Source: Gerris lacustris
Lineage: Eukaryota; Arthropoda; Insecta; Hemiptera; Gerridae
DNA: 64,000 nucleotides
Assembly (NCBI GenBank): GCA_951217055.1
Contig: OX578282.1
Coordinates: 12,897,877-12,961,876, forward strand
Reading direction: 5' to 3'
Each line of letters starts with the position of its first letter. The stretch's first letter is position 1. The position numbers and the translations under genes were made by a program. Shown piece by piece: positions 33,805 through 44,475 of the stretch. Under the pieces are notes generated by a model. It saw nothing but the letters and a program-made list of their open reading frames with translations. It did no database searches and had not been told where the DNA came from.

Positions 33805-34160
33805 TAAATTTGCTTCCGAGCTTACCGAAGGTAACGGAAGCTATGTGTTCGTTCTGAAGGACGAAAATATTTTATGTCTCCGTTTTTTAAAAATTCGAAG
33901 ACAGAAATCCGTTTCAGACATCAGGGAAGAATTTTAGTTCCATGTCTGTCATTCGGTCTGTCGGTCTGTCGCTCAATTTTTGCGAACCAACAAATCTTAA
34001 AAACTTCACGTCCGCTTTTAATGAAATTTGAATGGTAATAATTAGCTCATTGTTAATAATATATTTATCAAAGAACAGCACTTTTGTTCTTCTAAATTAA
34101 GTTGTACTAAATGAATCAATAAACTTGCAGTAAAATATATTCAAGCAATTTTCTTCGCTG
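33805..34160 (+). mobile_element. HL-2b subfamily copy
   Basis: The 5' part TTGCTTCCGAGCTTACCGAA, AAGACAGAAATCCGTTTCAG and GTCTGTCGGTCTGTCGCTC matches HL-2, but the second half (CAGCACTTTTGTTCTTC, AATCAATAAACTTGCAG) differs. The same second half flanks HL-1 at 29335-30260, which shows that a chimeric subfamily exists. Confidence 0.6.
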
Positions 34161-34610
34161 CATAGGCCCGGAGAATTTAAGTGGGTAGGTTATTCTTACA
34201 CACTTCATCAGTGAAGTGCGGTCTTCCAGCTGGTATAGTTATGAAGAGTTTGCGATTAGTAATTAGAACTTATTTCATGTAAAGTTGCTGTTTCGAGTTC
34301 ACAGAATAGAAACTCGGATTCCAATAGACGAGTTGAGGGAACTATCTCTCCTCATGACTTCACACGCTTTGATGATAAACGATCCCCCACTCACCTGTTA
34401 AAATTAAATGAATACTTCGTATTTAATGCCCGCATTACACTTTGAGGACAGGATACATTACATCCAAGCCACTGCTTTTAGTTACATTTTCACATTTTAT
34501 AATATATATCTGAGTACATTGTGTAGTAGCTGGTTTCAGCTGCGAACAAATTTTGCTGCAGTTCAAGCAGTGAACATAATACTAATACATAACAACAAAA
34601 ATCGCCCTTT
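34161..34610. other. Spacer
   Basis: No gene is recognised. Confidence 0.35.
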
Positions 34611-34880
34611 TTACTTTCTCATATAAAGAGAAAGTATTGTGATGGCTGAAAAATTCTATTTTGATGGATTTACAAGTTTTGAGGTCCCCTGAGTCCAAAA
34701 AAAAAGTTGCAAAAAAGTCTGTCGTCTATCGTCCGTCTGTGCAGACGCGTGGACGCTAATCTACTGGGCTGATTTTGACGAAATGTGACATACATGTTCA
34801 GAAAAATCATAACCCAAGGCGAAATCGGTAAATGAATTTTAGCCCCAAATTTTAATACCTCCATAAACTCTGACAAAACA
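34611..34880 (+). repeat. Possible additional Helentron-like fragment
   Basis: It starts with the hairpin TACTTTCTC-ATATAAA-GAGAAAGTA. It has a GTCTGTCGTCTATCGTCCGTC microsatellite-like tract and the core GACGAAATGTGACATACATG, which parallels the HL cores. A 3' end was not found. A related start (ACTTTCTCTGTATAGAAAGT) occurs near 49818. Confidence 0.45.
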
Positions 34881-34902
34881 GGATATAGTATATTATTTAA
34901 CT

Positions 34903-35931
34903 AGGCTGTGAAGTGAGTTTTTTCTTTACCTCGGCAATTATATTTACTGTCGAGCATTTAAGCGAGACAGTAAATATTGTCAAGGTAAAGAAAAAACACT
35001 TCACAGTCGTGTAGCATATGCTATTTCTTCCGAGGTAGCAGACAATGAAAAAACATTAAATATTAATCAATAATCAATATAATAATAACAAATATTAGTA
35101 CATACTTAAGATTTAAAAAAAGAAACCTTAAAAAGAGGTTACAATAAGAAAAGATAAATAAAACGCATTGACATCTAGCGGATTTTAATCGTACTAAGAA
35201 GCTATCTACAAATATTGCAGCGCTAAAACGGAAGTTTTGATAACTACCAGCACGAAAGAAAATATTTTTTACGTCCTAGGATGTAAAACATTTTATCTAC
35301 GATTGATACGAAATATAAACATTGTATCTCTGTTTAGATGCGTAGAAAGTGATTCTTTACGTACTTGTATTAATTTTACATGCGCGTCTCATAGTTTCTA
35401 AAGAATTCCTCTTCTTTACCACCCTAGGGCGGTAAAGAAGATGAATTCTTCAGCTTTACGCACGATTAGCGAGTTTGTTTACATTTAACAAAACTTATTT
35501 GCTGTTCTTTTATTTAAGTAACTGTTTATATCGAGTTTTTAGTGAAGAACAATGAGTGAATCAAGTGACTTTGACGAAAATGTCGAGAATAATACTCCTC
35601 CATAAATTATTAATTCGGCAAAAAATACAACTCAAGAATTAATGCCATCTTTATACGAAATTACATCTATTTAAATCTAACAATCGTAGATAAAGTACGG
35701 TACGCAACTCGTGCGAAAACGGCATTTTGCATTGCTCGTGTGGTTTTACTACCCTCGCTGTCACTCGGGTGCAAACTCCACACTCACATGCAAAATGCTA
35801 ATTTCCACACTCGACGCGTAATGTACTATTTTATTTACCACTAGGAGTAATGAAAAGATTTTTGAAGTCAACGAAATGAAAAAATGGATTTTAGCTGTTT
35901 TTTAGGCTCTAAAGTTACTATTTCACAGCCT
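34903..35931. mobile_element. Unclassified 1-kb TIR element
   Basis: The ends AGGCTGTGAA and TTCACAGCCT are exact inverted repeats. Immediately inside the left end a palindrome (34905-35009) contains TCTTTACC and GGTAAAGA, and the same pair forms a second hairpin at 35412-35440. A further inverted pair (GCATTTTGCAT / ATGCAAAATGC) lies at 35731-35800. A short frame at 35551-35604 (MSESSDFDENVENNTPP) may be the start of a lost protein. Flanking duplication is unclear. Confidence 0.5.
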
Positions 35932-36009
35932 ACCACGGAAAAAACAAATTACTTCTCGAAAATGATTCCGACGATTTTGATTTAAATAATCTAAAATGTA
36001 TTCCATTTA

Positions 36010-36490
36010 TATACGAATCTAACAATATAAGCCGTTTTCCCGGGAAAAATCTAGTTTCCGAGATATTGATGAAAATAATTAATATAAAAATGCCATTTTT
36101 CAAAACTGGTCTTATTTTCAACTTTTTTTTATTTGGTTTCTGTATTCTTCACCTTAGTTTTATACATATATGTACACAATTTGGGGAAGATTGAATTACG
36201 GGAAGTGGTTCAAAATTGGGGAAACGGAAATGTGCAATGAAACTTACAAAGCAAAGTAATATAAGACCAGTAATAAATATGATTTTGTTGAAAATCGAAA
36301 ATAAATTGTAAACAACCTCCTGTTGAACCCATTTTAAATATTATAATATTAACGAAGCATCGCGTAGGTTTATTATTGAAATGAGCTTAAAATAATAAAT
36401 GTTAAGCAAATTAATAATTAATCGTGATGAGTTTGTAGTTTCAAGGGATAATTGGAGTAATCGGTAATGCCAGATGGGACTCTCCCTTCA
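36010..36490 (+). repeat. Repeat G, copy 1 (carries an ACTGGTCTTAT repeat)
   Basis: TTCCGAGATATTGATGAAAA near 36055 and GTGATGAGTTTGTAGTTTC near 36424, with GGGACTCTCCCTTCACTT, parallel a second copy at 55010-55990. The order matches HL-3 in part (ATGAGTTT-TAGTT), so it may be a relative. Confidence 0.45.
36073..36285 (+). repeat. ACTGGTCTTAT repeat, copy 2
   Basis: The inner ends ACTGGTCTTAT (36105) and ATAAGACCAGT (36271) are exact inverted repeats 167 bp apart, which favours a small TIR element. The body has GGTTTCTGTATTCTTCACCT and AAGTGGTTCAAAATTGGGG. Confidence 0.55.
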
Positions 36491-37190
36491 CTTGGAAGGT
36501 CCTATAAATAGTAACGCTCCTAAGGTACTAGAAGCTAAAAACTACAAAAAATTTTGTGCCGGAAGGTTATAGTCATGTTATACTTGAACAACAACAGGTT
36601 ATAATAATAGTTTTAAGTTTTTGTTTCTTTTTTTTAGCAAATGTTCATTGGAATAATTTACTAATGTGCCAAGTGTCATATTTTTTACTTGTTTATTTTA
36701 ATAAAAAGAAATATTGTTTTGATCACATTTTTTTCACACCCTTTCAAGAAAATAGTGAGAAAGAGAGCTCGTACTTCATCAATTTTTGAGTTTGCAAAAA
36801 GACGTAAAAACCCTAAAAACATAATGTGAACACAGACACCTCGGAAAAAGAAAAAAATAGCTTTCTTTAGCTGGAATTCAGTATTAAATTGTGAATATAA
36901 TATATATCGACTGTGAACCTGCAATACCTCGTAACCCTCAATATCGAGATTTTTTTTTTATTGCAGTTTGTGATAGATATTATTAATATCTACCTATATG
37001 CGCAAAAGCTAGTAAGCCTTAAGCAATTATATTTTATAGAAATTATTGTAATATAACCTCGAATAGAACTTCAAAACCTCGTTACCCCCCATGCATTGTA
37101 AGTCTTTAACTAGTTGTGGGATACGTTTAAGTGTTTCAGTAAAATTAATTAAATTCAAAATAAATTTAAAGAAAATATAATAAACAGGTC
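36491..37190. other. AT-rich spacer
   Basis: The frames found here are AT-driven. Nothing is recognised. Confidence 0.35.
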
Positions 37191-37879
37191 AAAGTGCGTG
37201 CTAGTCAGCACACAGCGAGGGTCCGTAGGCCACACTATATAGTGTTTAACTGTAAAGTGTATAAACAGTGTTATTTTAAATTGCTAAAAAGCTTACTTTG
37301 AACCATTCTAAGGGTCTGATATTCTCAAAACACACTCAGATAGGGTATTTTTTTGCCACTGAACCGGACTACAACCATATAAATACATCGAAAAGACCAT
37401 AATTATAAAAAACGCATTTTGTCAATAAAAAATTCAAAAAAGTGGTATCTTTACTTTTGGTTGAAGAATGTTCAGGAATAATTTCAGATTTTTTGCACTT
37501 CACATAAGCGAGATAGAGGGGGGGGGGGACACGTTTAACACCCACTTCAAACTTGCCTATGCTCGCCCTATCAAAGTTATATCCAAAGAATTATATATTT
37601 TTGTAATCAGCTCGACATACCCTTTCATATGATACCTCTCACGGTGTCGAAAATAAATAAAAAAAATGTATCCCTTAAGTTTTTTTACCCTAATTTTTTA
37701 GAAAAATATTTTTTTTAAGTCGCTATATTTTTAAAATATGTGGGTAGGTACAAGACACATACATGCTAAATTTCAAAGTGATCGGATGAAAGGTGTAGCC
37801 GTGAGAGCACGCGAGAGGACGGACGGACAAATACACTCAGGAAAATATAAGGGTCCTTGGTTTTGCCTACGGACCCTAA
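37191..37879 (-). mobile_element. HL-1, copy 5
   Basis: It has both ends, TAAACAGGTC and GGACCCTAA, with sub-terminal repeats GGGTCCGTAGGC and GCCTACGGACCC exact. The hairpin arm has changed (GTGCGTGCTAGTCAGCACAC). The G-tract is short (about 11 G). The microsatellite is GGACGGACGGACAAATACA. Confidence 0.75.
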
Positions 37880-39229
37880 AAATAAACATTTTTAAAACGT
37901 TTTTTTTTTTTTGCTTCTCCTTAAAAATTTAGTTTTTGGGGTTACGAGGTTTTGCAGGTATACAGTCAATATTCATACATATATATTTCTAAAGAATTTT
38001 ATTAATGTAAAAGAGTACTGTAATTCATGTTAAAAAAATAAAAACAATTTTGATTGATGTAAAAAAACGGGAGAAAATTAAATAAATTTAAATGGCAATC
38101 TATTTTTCCTTTATTTTATTTTTTTATAACAATAAAGGGAATAATGCACCTTTTATGAAATTTATTTAGGTTTGCTGTTTTGTTGATTTCAAAGTTTTTT
38201 TTTAAGTTTTTTAATTTTATACTCCGAGGTACAATGAGTAGTGTATTTTAAAAGTAATGAGTAGTATTTATCTTAAAGAAATATTATAAATTATCAGTCC
38301 TAATGAGTATTGAAGCTTATTCGGCTAAATTAAACAATCAAAATACTTTATTCAAACAAAGATTAGTCCTAGGATTCTTAATTGTAAGTCTTAGCTAAGC
38401 AGACTTCAAAACTGTTTTAAGAAAAATTTAATATTTTCCAGACTGATTCCTGTTATTTGGTTTCTGGCTGTAAATATGTATTTCTGATCGCAAGTTTATG
38501 TACAAATTAAAATAATATTACTTCCAATCTTAAGTTCCAAGTCTTGGGAAATGAACAAGTAGTTTCCTTTTCTTGTTATCTATAATTACTTAAAAATACA
38601 TACATTTCACTTATGTTACCTATATATAAAAAAAAAAAAAAAAATACTATTGTAATTTATTTATTAATTGCTATTATACAGAAAAAAATACTAAACAGTA
38701 ACGCATACAACGTTCACGAGTTATAAGTTATAACCTTCTCTTGTTGATGAGGTTCAATTTTAACCTTCGGGTGCAAAAATTTTGTGGTATATAGCTTCTA
38801 GTCCTAACGTGAGTTTACAGTAACAGCTAAAAGATCGACAAGCGTATTTGTGTGTAGCTAATAATTATATTCACATTTTCTGGGATCTGGGACGAAGATT
38901 TTATGAGAACGTTAGTCTGAGTTGTCCGCATTTTTTGAACATTGCATTCATTTCACATTAAATTTAACATTTTATAATTTTTCCTCGAAGTGTTATTAAA
39001 TATAAGCTCAATTTGATTGATATTGATATATGTACTTCAAAATATATTAGCTAAGATCTCACACATTGCTCTTTTACTTAAAGAGAACACTGAATTACAT
39101 TCTGACTGTCTAAATATTCACTCAAAATCTTATCTATAAAGTCCAAAATCAGAAAAGAGGATCTCTAGATTTTGGAATACATTTTAACACCACACAGTCA
39201 TTACTCCATTCAAAATGGAACTGTTATCT
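37880..39229. other. AT-rich spacer
   Basis: No supported gene is present; poly-A lies at about 38629-38644. Confidence 0.4.
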
Positions 39230-39232
39230 TTA

Positions 39233-40090
39233 GGCGGCTTTCACACCGAAGTAGCAAGTCGCAGGATGCATGCGTCCTGGTGGCAAGATGCATGCCACTT
39301 AAACACCGGACTGTATAATTGAACGAGAGCTTACACACCGAGGATGCATGCGTCCTGGTGACAAGGTGCATGCCACTTAAACACCGGACTGTATAACTGA
39401 ACGAGAGCTTACACACCGAGGATGCATGCGTCCTGGTGGCAAGGTGCATGTCACTTAAACACCGGACTGTATAATTGAACGAGACCTTACACACAGAGGA
39501 TGCATGCGTCCTGGTGGCAAGGTGCATGCCACTTAAACACCGGACTGTATAACTGAACGAGAGCTTACACACCGAGGATGCATGCGTCCTGGTGGCAAGG
39601 TGCATGTCACTTAAACACCGGACTGTATAATTGAACGAGACCTTACACACCGAGGATGCATGCGTCCTGGTGGCAAGGTGCATGTCACTTAAACACCGGA
39701 CTGTATAATTGAACGAGAGCTTACACACCGAGGATGCATGCGTCCTGGTGGCAAGGTGCATGTCACTTAAACACCGGACTGTATAACTGAACGAGAGCTT
39801 ACACACCGAGGATGCATGCGTCCTGGTGGCAAGATGCATGTCACTTAAACACCGGACTGTATAACTGAACGAGAGCTTACACACCGAGGATGCATGCGTC
39901 CTGGTGGCAAGATGCATGCCACTTAAACACCTAACTGTATAACTGAACGAGAGCTTACACACCGAGGATACACGTCGCACTTGCATCCTCGGTGTGTAAG
40001 CTCTCGTTCAGTTATACAGTCCGGTGTTTAAGTGGCATACATCTTTCCACCAGGACACATGCATCTTGCGACATGCTTCTTCGGTGTGCC
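39233..40090. mobile_element. PIF/Harbinger-type MITE with minisatellite core
   Basis: The ends GGCGGCTTTCACACCGAAGT and (right, inverted) GGCACACCGAAGAAGCATG are imperfect TIRs, extended by GTCGCA-GATGCATG. TTA is duplicated at 39230-39232 and 40091-40093. GGC starts and a 3-bp TTA/TAA target are the Harbinger signature. The right arm is an inverted copy of one internal unit. All the length between is tandem repeat, so no transposase is present. Confidence 0.7.
39263..39964 (-). repeat. 78-bp minisatellite with a 26-residue open period
   Basis: AGGATGCATGCGTCC recurs every 78 bp at 39263, 39341, 39419 and so on to 39887, nine units, about 95% alike. On the minus strand it keeps one frame open for 258 codons (39210-39986) with the period SSVCKLSFSYTVRCLSDMHL + ATRTHA. 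The frame runs off the array into unrelated flank at 39210. The open frame follows from the unit length and I do not claim a protein. Each unit contains the palindrome GATGCATGC. Confidence 0.85.
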
Positions 40091-40093
40091 TTA

Positions 40094-40845
40094 GAAATAC
40101 TAAAACACTTAAATTTAATACATTACACAAAGTTTTTTTTACAAATTTAAATTCTTTATACATAAAGAAAACAACGTGACTATTTGAACTGTCTAAATAT
40201 TTGCTAAGCTCCAAAATAGGAAGTAAGATCATCTAAAGTCTTGGAAACTCTAGAATTCCTTTTGTTTACTTATATTAGTTAATTATTCTCTCTTTACGTA
40301 CATAATTATAAGACTGTACATTTTGATAATGCAGAAGTATAAATGATGTAAGAATATTTTATATTAACCCATTTAATGTACTACAAATAATTTTAAATTT
40401 AGAATCCTAGTAATAAGGCTATTCCTAGAGGAAATCTTTTTGCAGTATAAATTAAAGAAATGAGATTTCCAAATATTTAAAAAATATTTCCCACACATTA
40501 TTTACTTTAAATTATAGTGTTAATTAGTTATGAGCTATTATTAACTTATACATAAATTCATCTTCATAACAAATTACATTGTTTTTAGAAGATAGTTTCG
40601 GGAAAATAGTCTTTTTAAAAAATATATAATGAATATTTATTTCTTAGGTATCTAGTTAGCAATTTAGTGGATGAAAGCACATAAAAGAAAATGTTTGTGA
40701 ATTATTTTTAGCAATTAAACAAAAACTCATTAAACCATATGACTTTCATAAAAATAAAAACATTTAAAACCATATTCTTGTAAATACTTTTTTTACAATT
40801 AAAAAAAAAAAAAAATCATCTTTATTAAACTTAATGACTTTAAAA
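40094..40845. other. AT-rich spacer
   Basis: Nothing is recognised. Confidence 0.4.
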
Positions 40846-40846
40846 A

Positions 40847-41224
<378 letters not shown>

Positions 41225-41584
41225 AGTAGGGAAGTGATAAAGGAGTAGAAAGAAAAATATATATTTTTTAATTAAATATGAGAAACTTGTGTATATTAAA
41301 ATAATGGATTTATTAATTTTAAACTAATAGTGCAATAAACAGAAACTGCTTTCAGCTAAATGACGAGAATCACTATGATTCAATTATACTATTTTTTAAC
41401 ATCCAAACCGATTTTAAAATAATAATAATCATCATGATGTAATCTTCTAGACAGTCAGCTTGAGAATGATCCAAGGAGGGATCGAAATATTGCAAAAGTG
41501 AGACTTTTATTCCTTTGTTTGACCCAACTTCTAAAGAATTGAAAATTACAAGGAACACTTTCAACTAAATGATATATATATATA
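41225..41584. other. Spacer between D1 copies
   Basis: AT-rich, no gene recognised. A short TATATATATA run lies just before copy 2. Confidence 0.4.
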
Positions 41585-41815
41585 TTTATATCCCGACTGA
41601 TTATAAACGTAGAATACACTTAAGTAACAAAAGACAAGAGAAATAAATGAACACAAAAAGTTAACTCAAGAATGACAAAAGTCTGGTATAGTTAGTATCA
41701 GGGTGTGTTTACAAAATAAGTTTGTACGTTGGCTTCGCTTAGCTTAGTTAGATGTTTGAGTATGTTCTTGAGGCGGTTTTCTTTCCAACGTAATTTGTAT
41801 GCTCCATCGTAGGAT
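41585..41815. repeat. Direct repeat D1, copy 2 (contains 38-codon open segment)
   Basis: As copy 1, with a short TA run on its left. From 41814 to 41698 (minus) it encodes the same 38 residues with Y3D, L18I and N20K changes. Of four nucleotide changes in the 117 bp, three alter the protein, so there is no sign of constraint between the copies. In this copy the frame continues upstream to 41952 in unrelated sequence. Confidence 0.65.
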
Positions 41816-42039
41816 TTTTCGGAGAAAGGGATTTTATTTTGCCATGTGTGTGAGGAAACTATCGAGAAGAGTTTTTTTAAAAAAAACAGCGAGACTGAGA
41901 CGTGATCCCTGGCTAAGTCCCATTCTTCCAACCTTACAAATCTTTCTGACAAACTTCTATTGCTTCTTTTCTGTCTTTATTTTGTCTTTGTGGAAAAATC
42001 TCCACAGTTCTTATATTTTTACAGATTGGTAGAGAGACT

Positions 42040-42100
42040 GCCAATTGGTGTGGCACAGAGCTTCCTCGCATCATATCACGTTCTTTATTTATTTTATGCT
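42040..42100 (-). repeat. HL-2 3'-end fragment
   Basis: AGACTGCCAATTGGTGTGGC and AGCTTCCTCGCATCATATCA match the terminal hairpin region of HL-2. The following CCCGTTTTTTAAATCT tract is shared with 33778-33793. Confidence 0.55.
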
Positions 42101-42210
42101 TTTACAAGCCATTGTTATCTAATTTATTTAATTGTTTCCCCCGTTTTTTAAATCTGTCAAAATTGTTTTATTTTTCTACATGAATTAAAGTATCAATTTA
42201 GAAAAAAAGA

Positions 42211-42890
42211 AATACGTGTGGTGCCGCGGGACACCCGGTAGGAACGAAGTTCCTTACATTTTTCATTGAATATAAATTATAAAATCACACTGCTAAGTAT
42301 GTATACATTGCTAACTACTAATACATGGCGGAGTTAGAAAAGAGTTAAAATTAAAAGTAACGAACTGTTTGCACCTGGTAGAGTTAAGGCAAAATTAAAA
42401 GAAAATCATTATTTGTATAATTAAAGCAAGTGTCTTACTATAAATATATATTGAATATAAAAAAAAAAAAGTTGATCACGATGAGTTTTATAGTTAAAGA
42501 GTAAGTTTGTTAAAGGATGTTGGATTGAAATAGGACTGTTTTCTACCTACCCGGTCAATTTATTTAAAATATTAAAAAATCTATCTCTTCCCTACTCTAC
42601 ATCTTCTGCTTGTATCAGGGTGAAATTTTACATGATTATATTTTATTTATTTGCAAAACAAAGTGACATTTTTGACATGTATAGCGAAAATAATCAAAAC
42701 AAGTCAAGAACAGCCTTCCTTAATAACAATTTTTCCATTTTTTTAAAGCATATGTTTACGCGAGCGTTGCGTGTGAACGCTTGGGCGGATAACTTTTTCC
42801 AACGAACTCAGCCTGGGCATTGGTAAAGTGAACATGTGTACCAAATTTCATCTAACTCGGTGAGCTTTTACTCAAGTTATTTCAATATAT
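42211..42890 (-). mobile_element. HL-3, copy 2, 5'-truncated
   Basis: The terminal hairpin GGTGCC-GCGG-GACACC (one mismatch), the sub-terminal repeat AACGAAGTTCCTTA and the whole body match 19800-20470 in reverse. The far sub-terminal repeat is absent, so its 5' end (around 42890) is lost. Confidence 0.7.
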
Positions 42891-43094
42891 AATTCATTTA
42901 AAGTACAAGAAGTGAAAGAACTAGTGCTGTTTTGTTGTATTTACTTTTTTTATTTTTACATTCATAATAAGGGGAAAATAAAGTCATCGTCAATGCAAAC
43001 TTTTCAGACACTTGTCACATTTTTACATTGCTATATTTCTTTGTTATAATATTGTTTTATAAGAAATATGTAAAAATAATAACAGAAATCGAGT

Positions 43095-43905
43095 ACGGGG
43101 TACCTCGGAACTTTTCCTCACTTCAGAGGCCACTAAAGTGGCCTCTCCTGCTGCTTTGCAGCAGAAGGAAGCAGCATTGTACGTGGTCAGCACTTGGATG
43201 GGTGACCGTTCTGAACTAACTGATTAATTATCATTCTTAAAAAAACCTTATTTTTAATACCTAAATTTTATTTAATTATTTGAAGTTTGGCGGTATTTTG
43301 ACAGATGTAAACAAACTTTGACGTCATCAAAATTATCGCAGTAATAATTATTATATTCACTTATAACTTTTAAACTAATTAATGGAATTTCATCGGGTTT
43401 TTTTATATTTGTTCCTTAATTTTTTCCGGTTCTAACGATATGCTATATGTCAAAAACCTATTTATATTTCGGTATTATTAACCGTAAAAGTTTAAAAATT
43501 CAAAAATTTATTACTTCAAAATGGTGGCCAATATCAAAATGAAATTAAGTGGGCTTGTTTGTCATCATGTTTGTGCCAAATTTCAACTCGATCAGGACCA
43601 TTTTCGATTTATTATTTTTTTTTTTAATTTTTGCTGACTCAGCAAACTGGGTTCAAGATGGCGATAAAAGTTTATTTTCCAGTACAGGTAAGGACTTATT
43701 TTTCTGCCAAGTTCAACTCTCTAGGTTTACCTTGGGCGCTACGATGATAACACACATACATACACACATACATACAGACGTCATGCTGAAAATCACTCAG
43801 GAGGTCTTAAAAACACCCAAAACAGATAATTCCGTTGAAATCTCGAAAAGAAATGTTTTGGTGAAAACAATACTTTTCCTACTATAGGTAGTGAGGAAAA
43901 GTAAA
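43095..43905 (+). mobile_element. Candidate Helentron-like element with 5S-rRNA-like segment
   Basis: ACTTTTCCTCACTT (43108-43121) is answered by AGTGAGGAAAAGT (43888-43900) at the other end. A TACATACACACATACATACA microsatellite (43758-43777) and CCAAGTTCAACTCTCTAGG resemble cores of other families. After the 5' repeat lies GTGGTCAGCACTTGGATGG + GTGACCG, which matches the 3' half of eukaryotic 5S rRNA. A terminal hairpin was not found. No coding capacity. Confidence 0.45.
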
Positions 43906-44475
43906 AATGAATAAGGGGATTACTTTTTTTTTAATAAAAAACGAAACAATCACGGTTGTTAATTTATTTCTTTTTAATTAAAACTTGTCAATGTTAAGTT
44001 CTAAGACAGACATTACGTTTATTACAATTCAAATAATTTATTTTATTTGTTAAAAAAGTAAATAAAACAGTAAATCATAAATAATAACAAAAAAAAGTTA
44101 TCTCAAAAATATGCTTAAATCTTTCAGGTAATTTAATCTGAAAATTAGCATACGAAAATTACCCCACGGTAATCTAATTTAAGTTTATTTCGCTTCAAAA
44201 AGCAAAAATTACGACACGAAGAATTACGGATATCTTTAATGAAATTATTAATGTTAAGATCGGAAAGTTAGTGGAAATAATTCACTCTTCTCTTACCGGA
44301 GCTCAAATCGGATTACCTGCTTCACAAACTTGAAGAGGGTCTCGAGTTTTCACATGCTTTGAAATTTTCTTAGAATTTAATCTACTCTGATTGGAAACTT
44401 GTTTCTTTTTCTTCCTAAATCTATATTTCTTTCTGTCTGCGAGACAATAGTACATAAATTTATAAAAGTTAACTG
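43906..44475. other. AT-rich spacer
   Basis: Nothing is recognised. Confidence 0.35.

Noticed and set aside
39210..39986. 258-codon repeat protein
   Set aside because: It is the open frame of a 78-bp minisatellite inside a MITE; no start context, domain or conserved flanking coding sequence. I kept it as a repeat and a finding, not as a gene.
43175..43205. 5S rRNA gene
   Set aside because: Only about 26 nt match; the rest of the 120-nt gene is absent.
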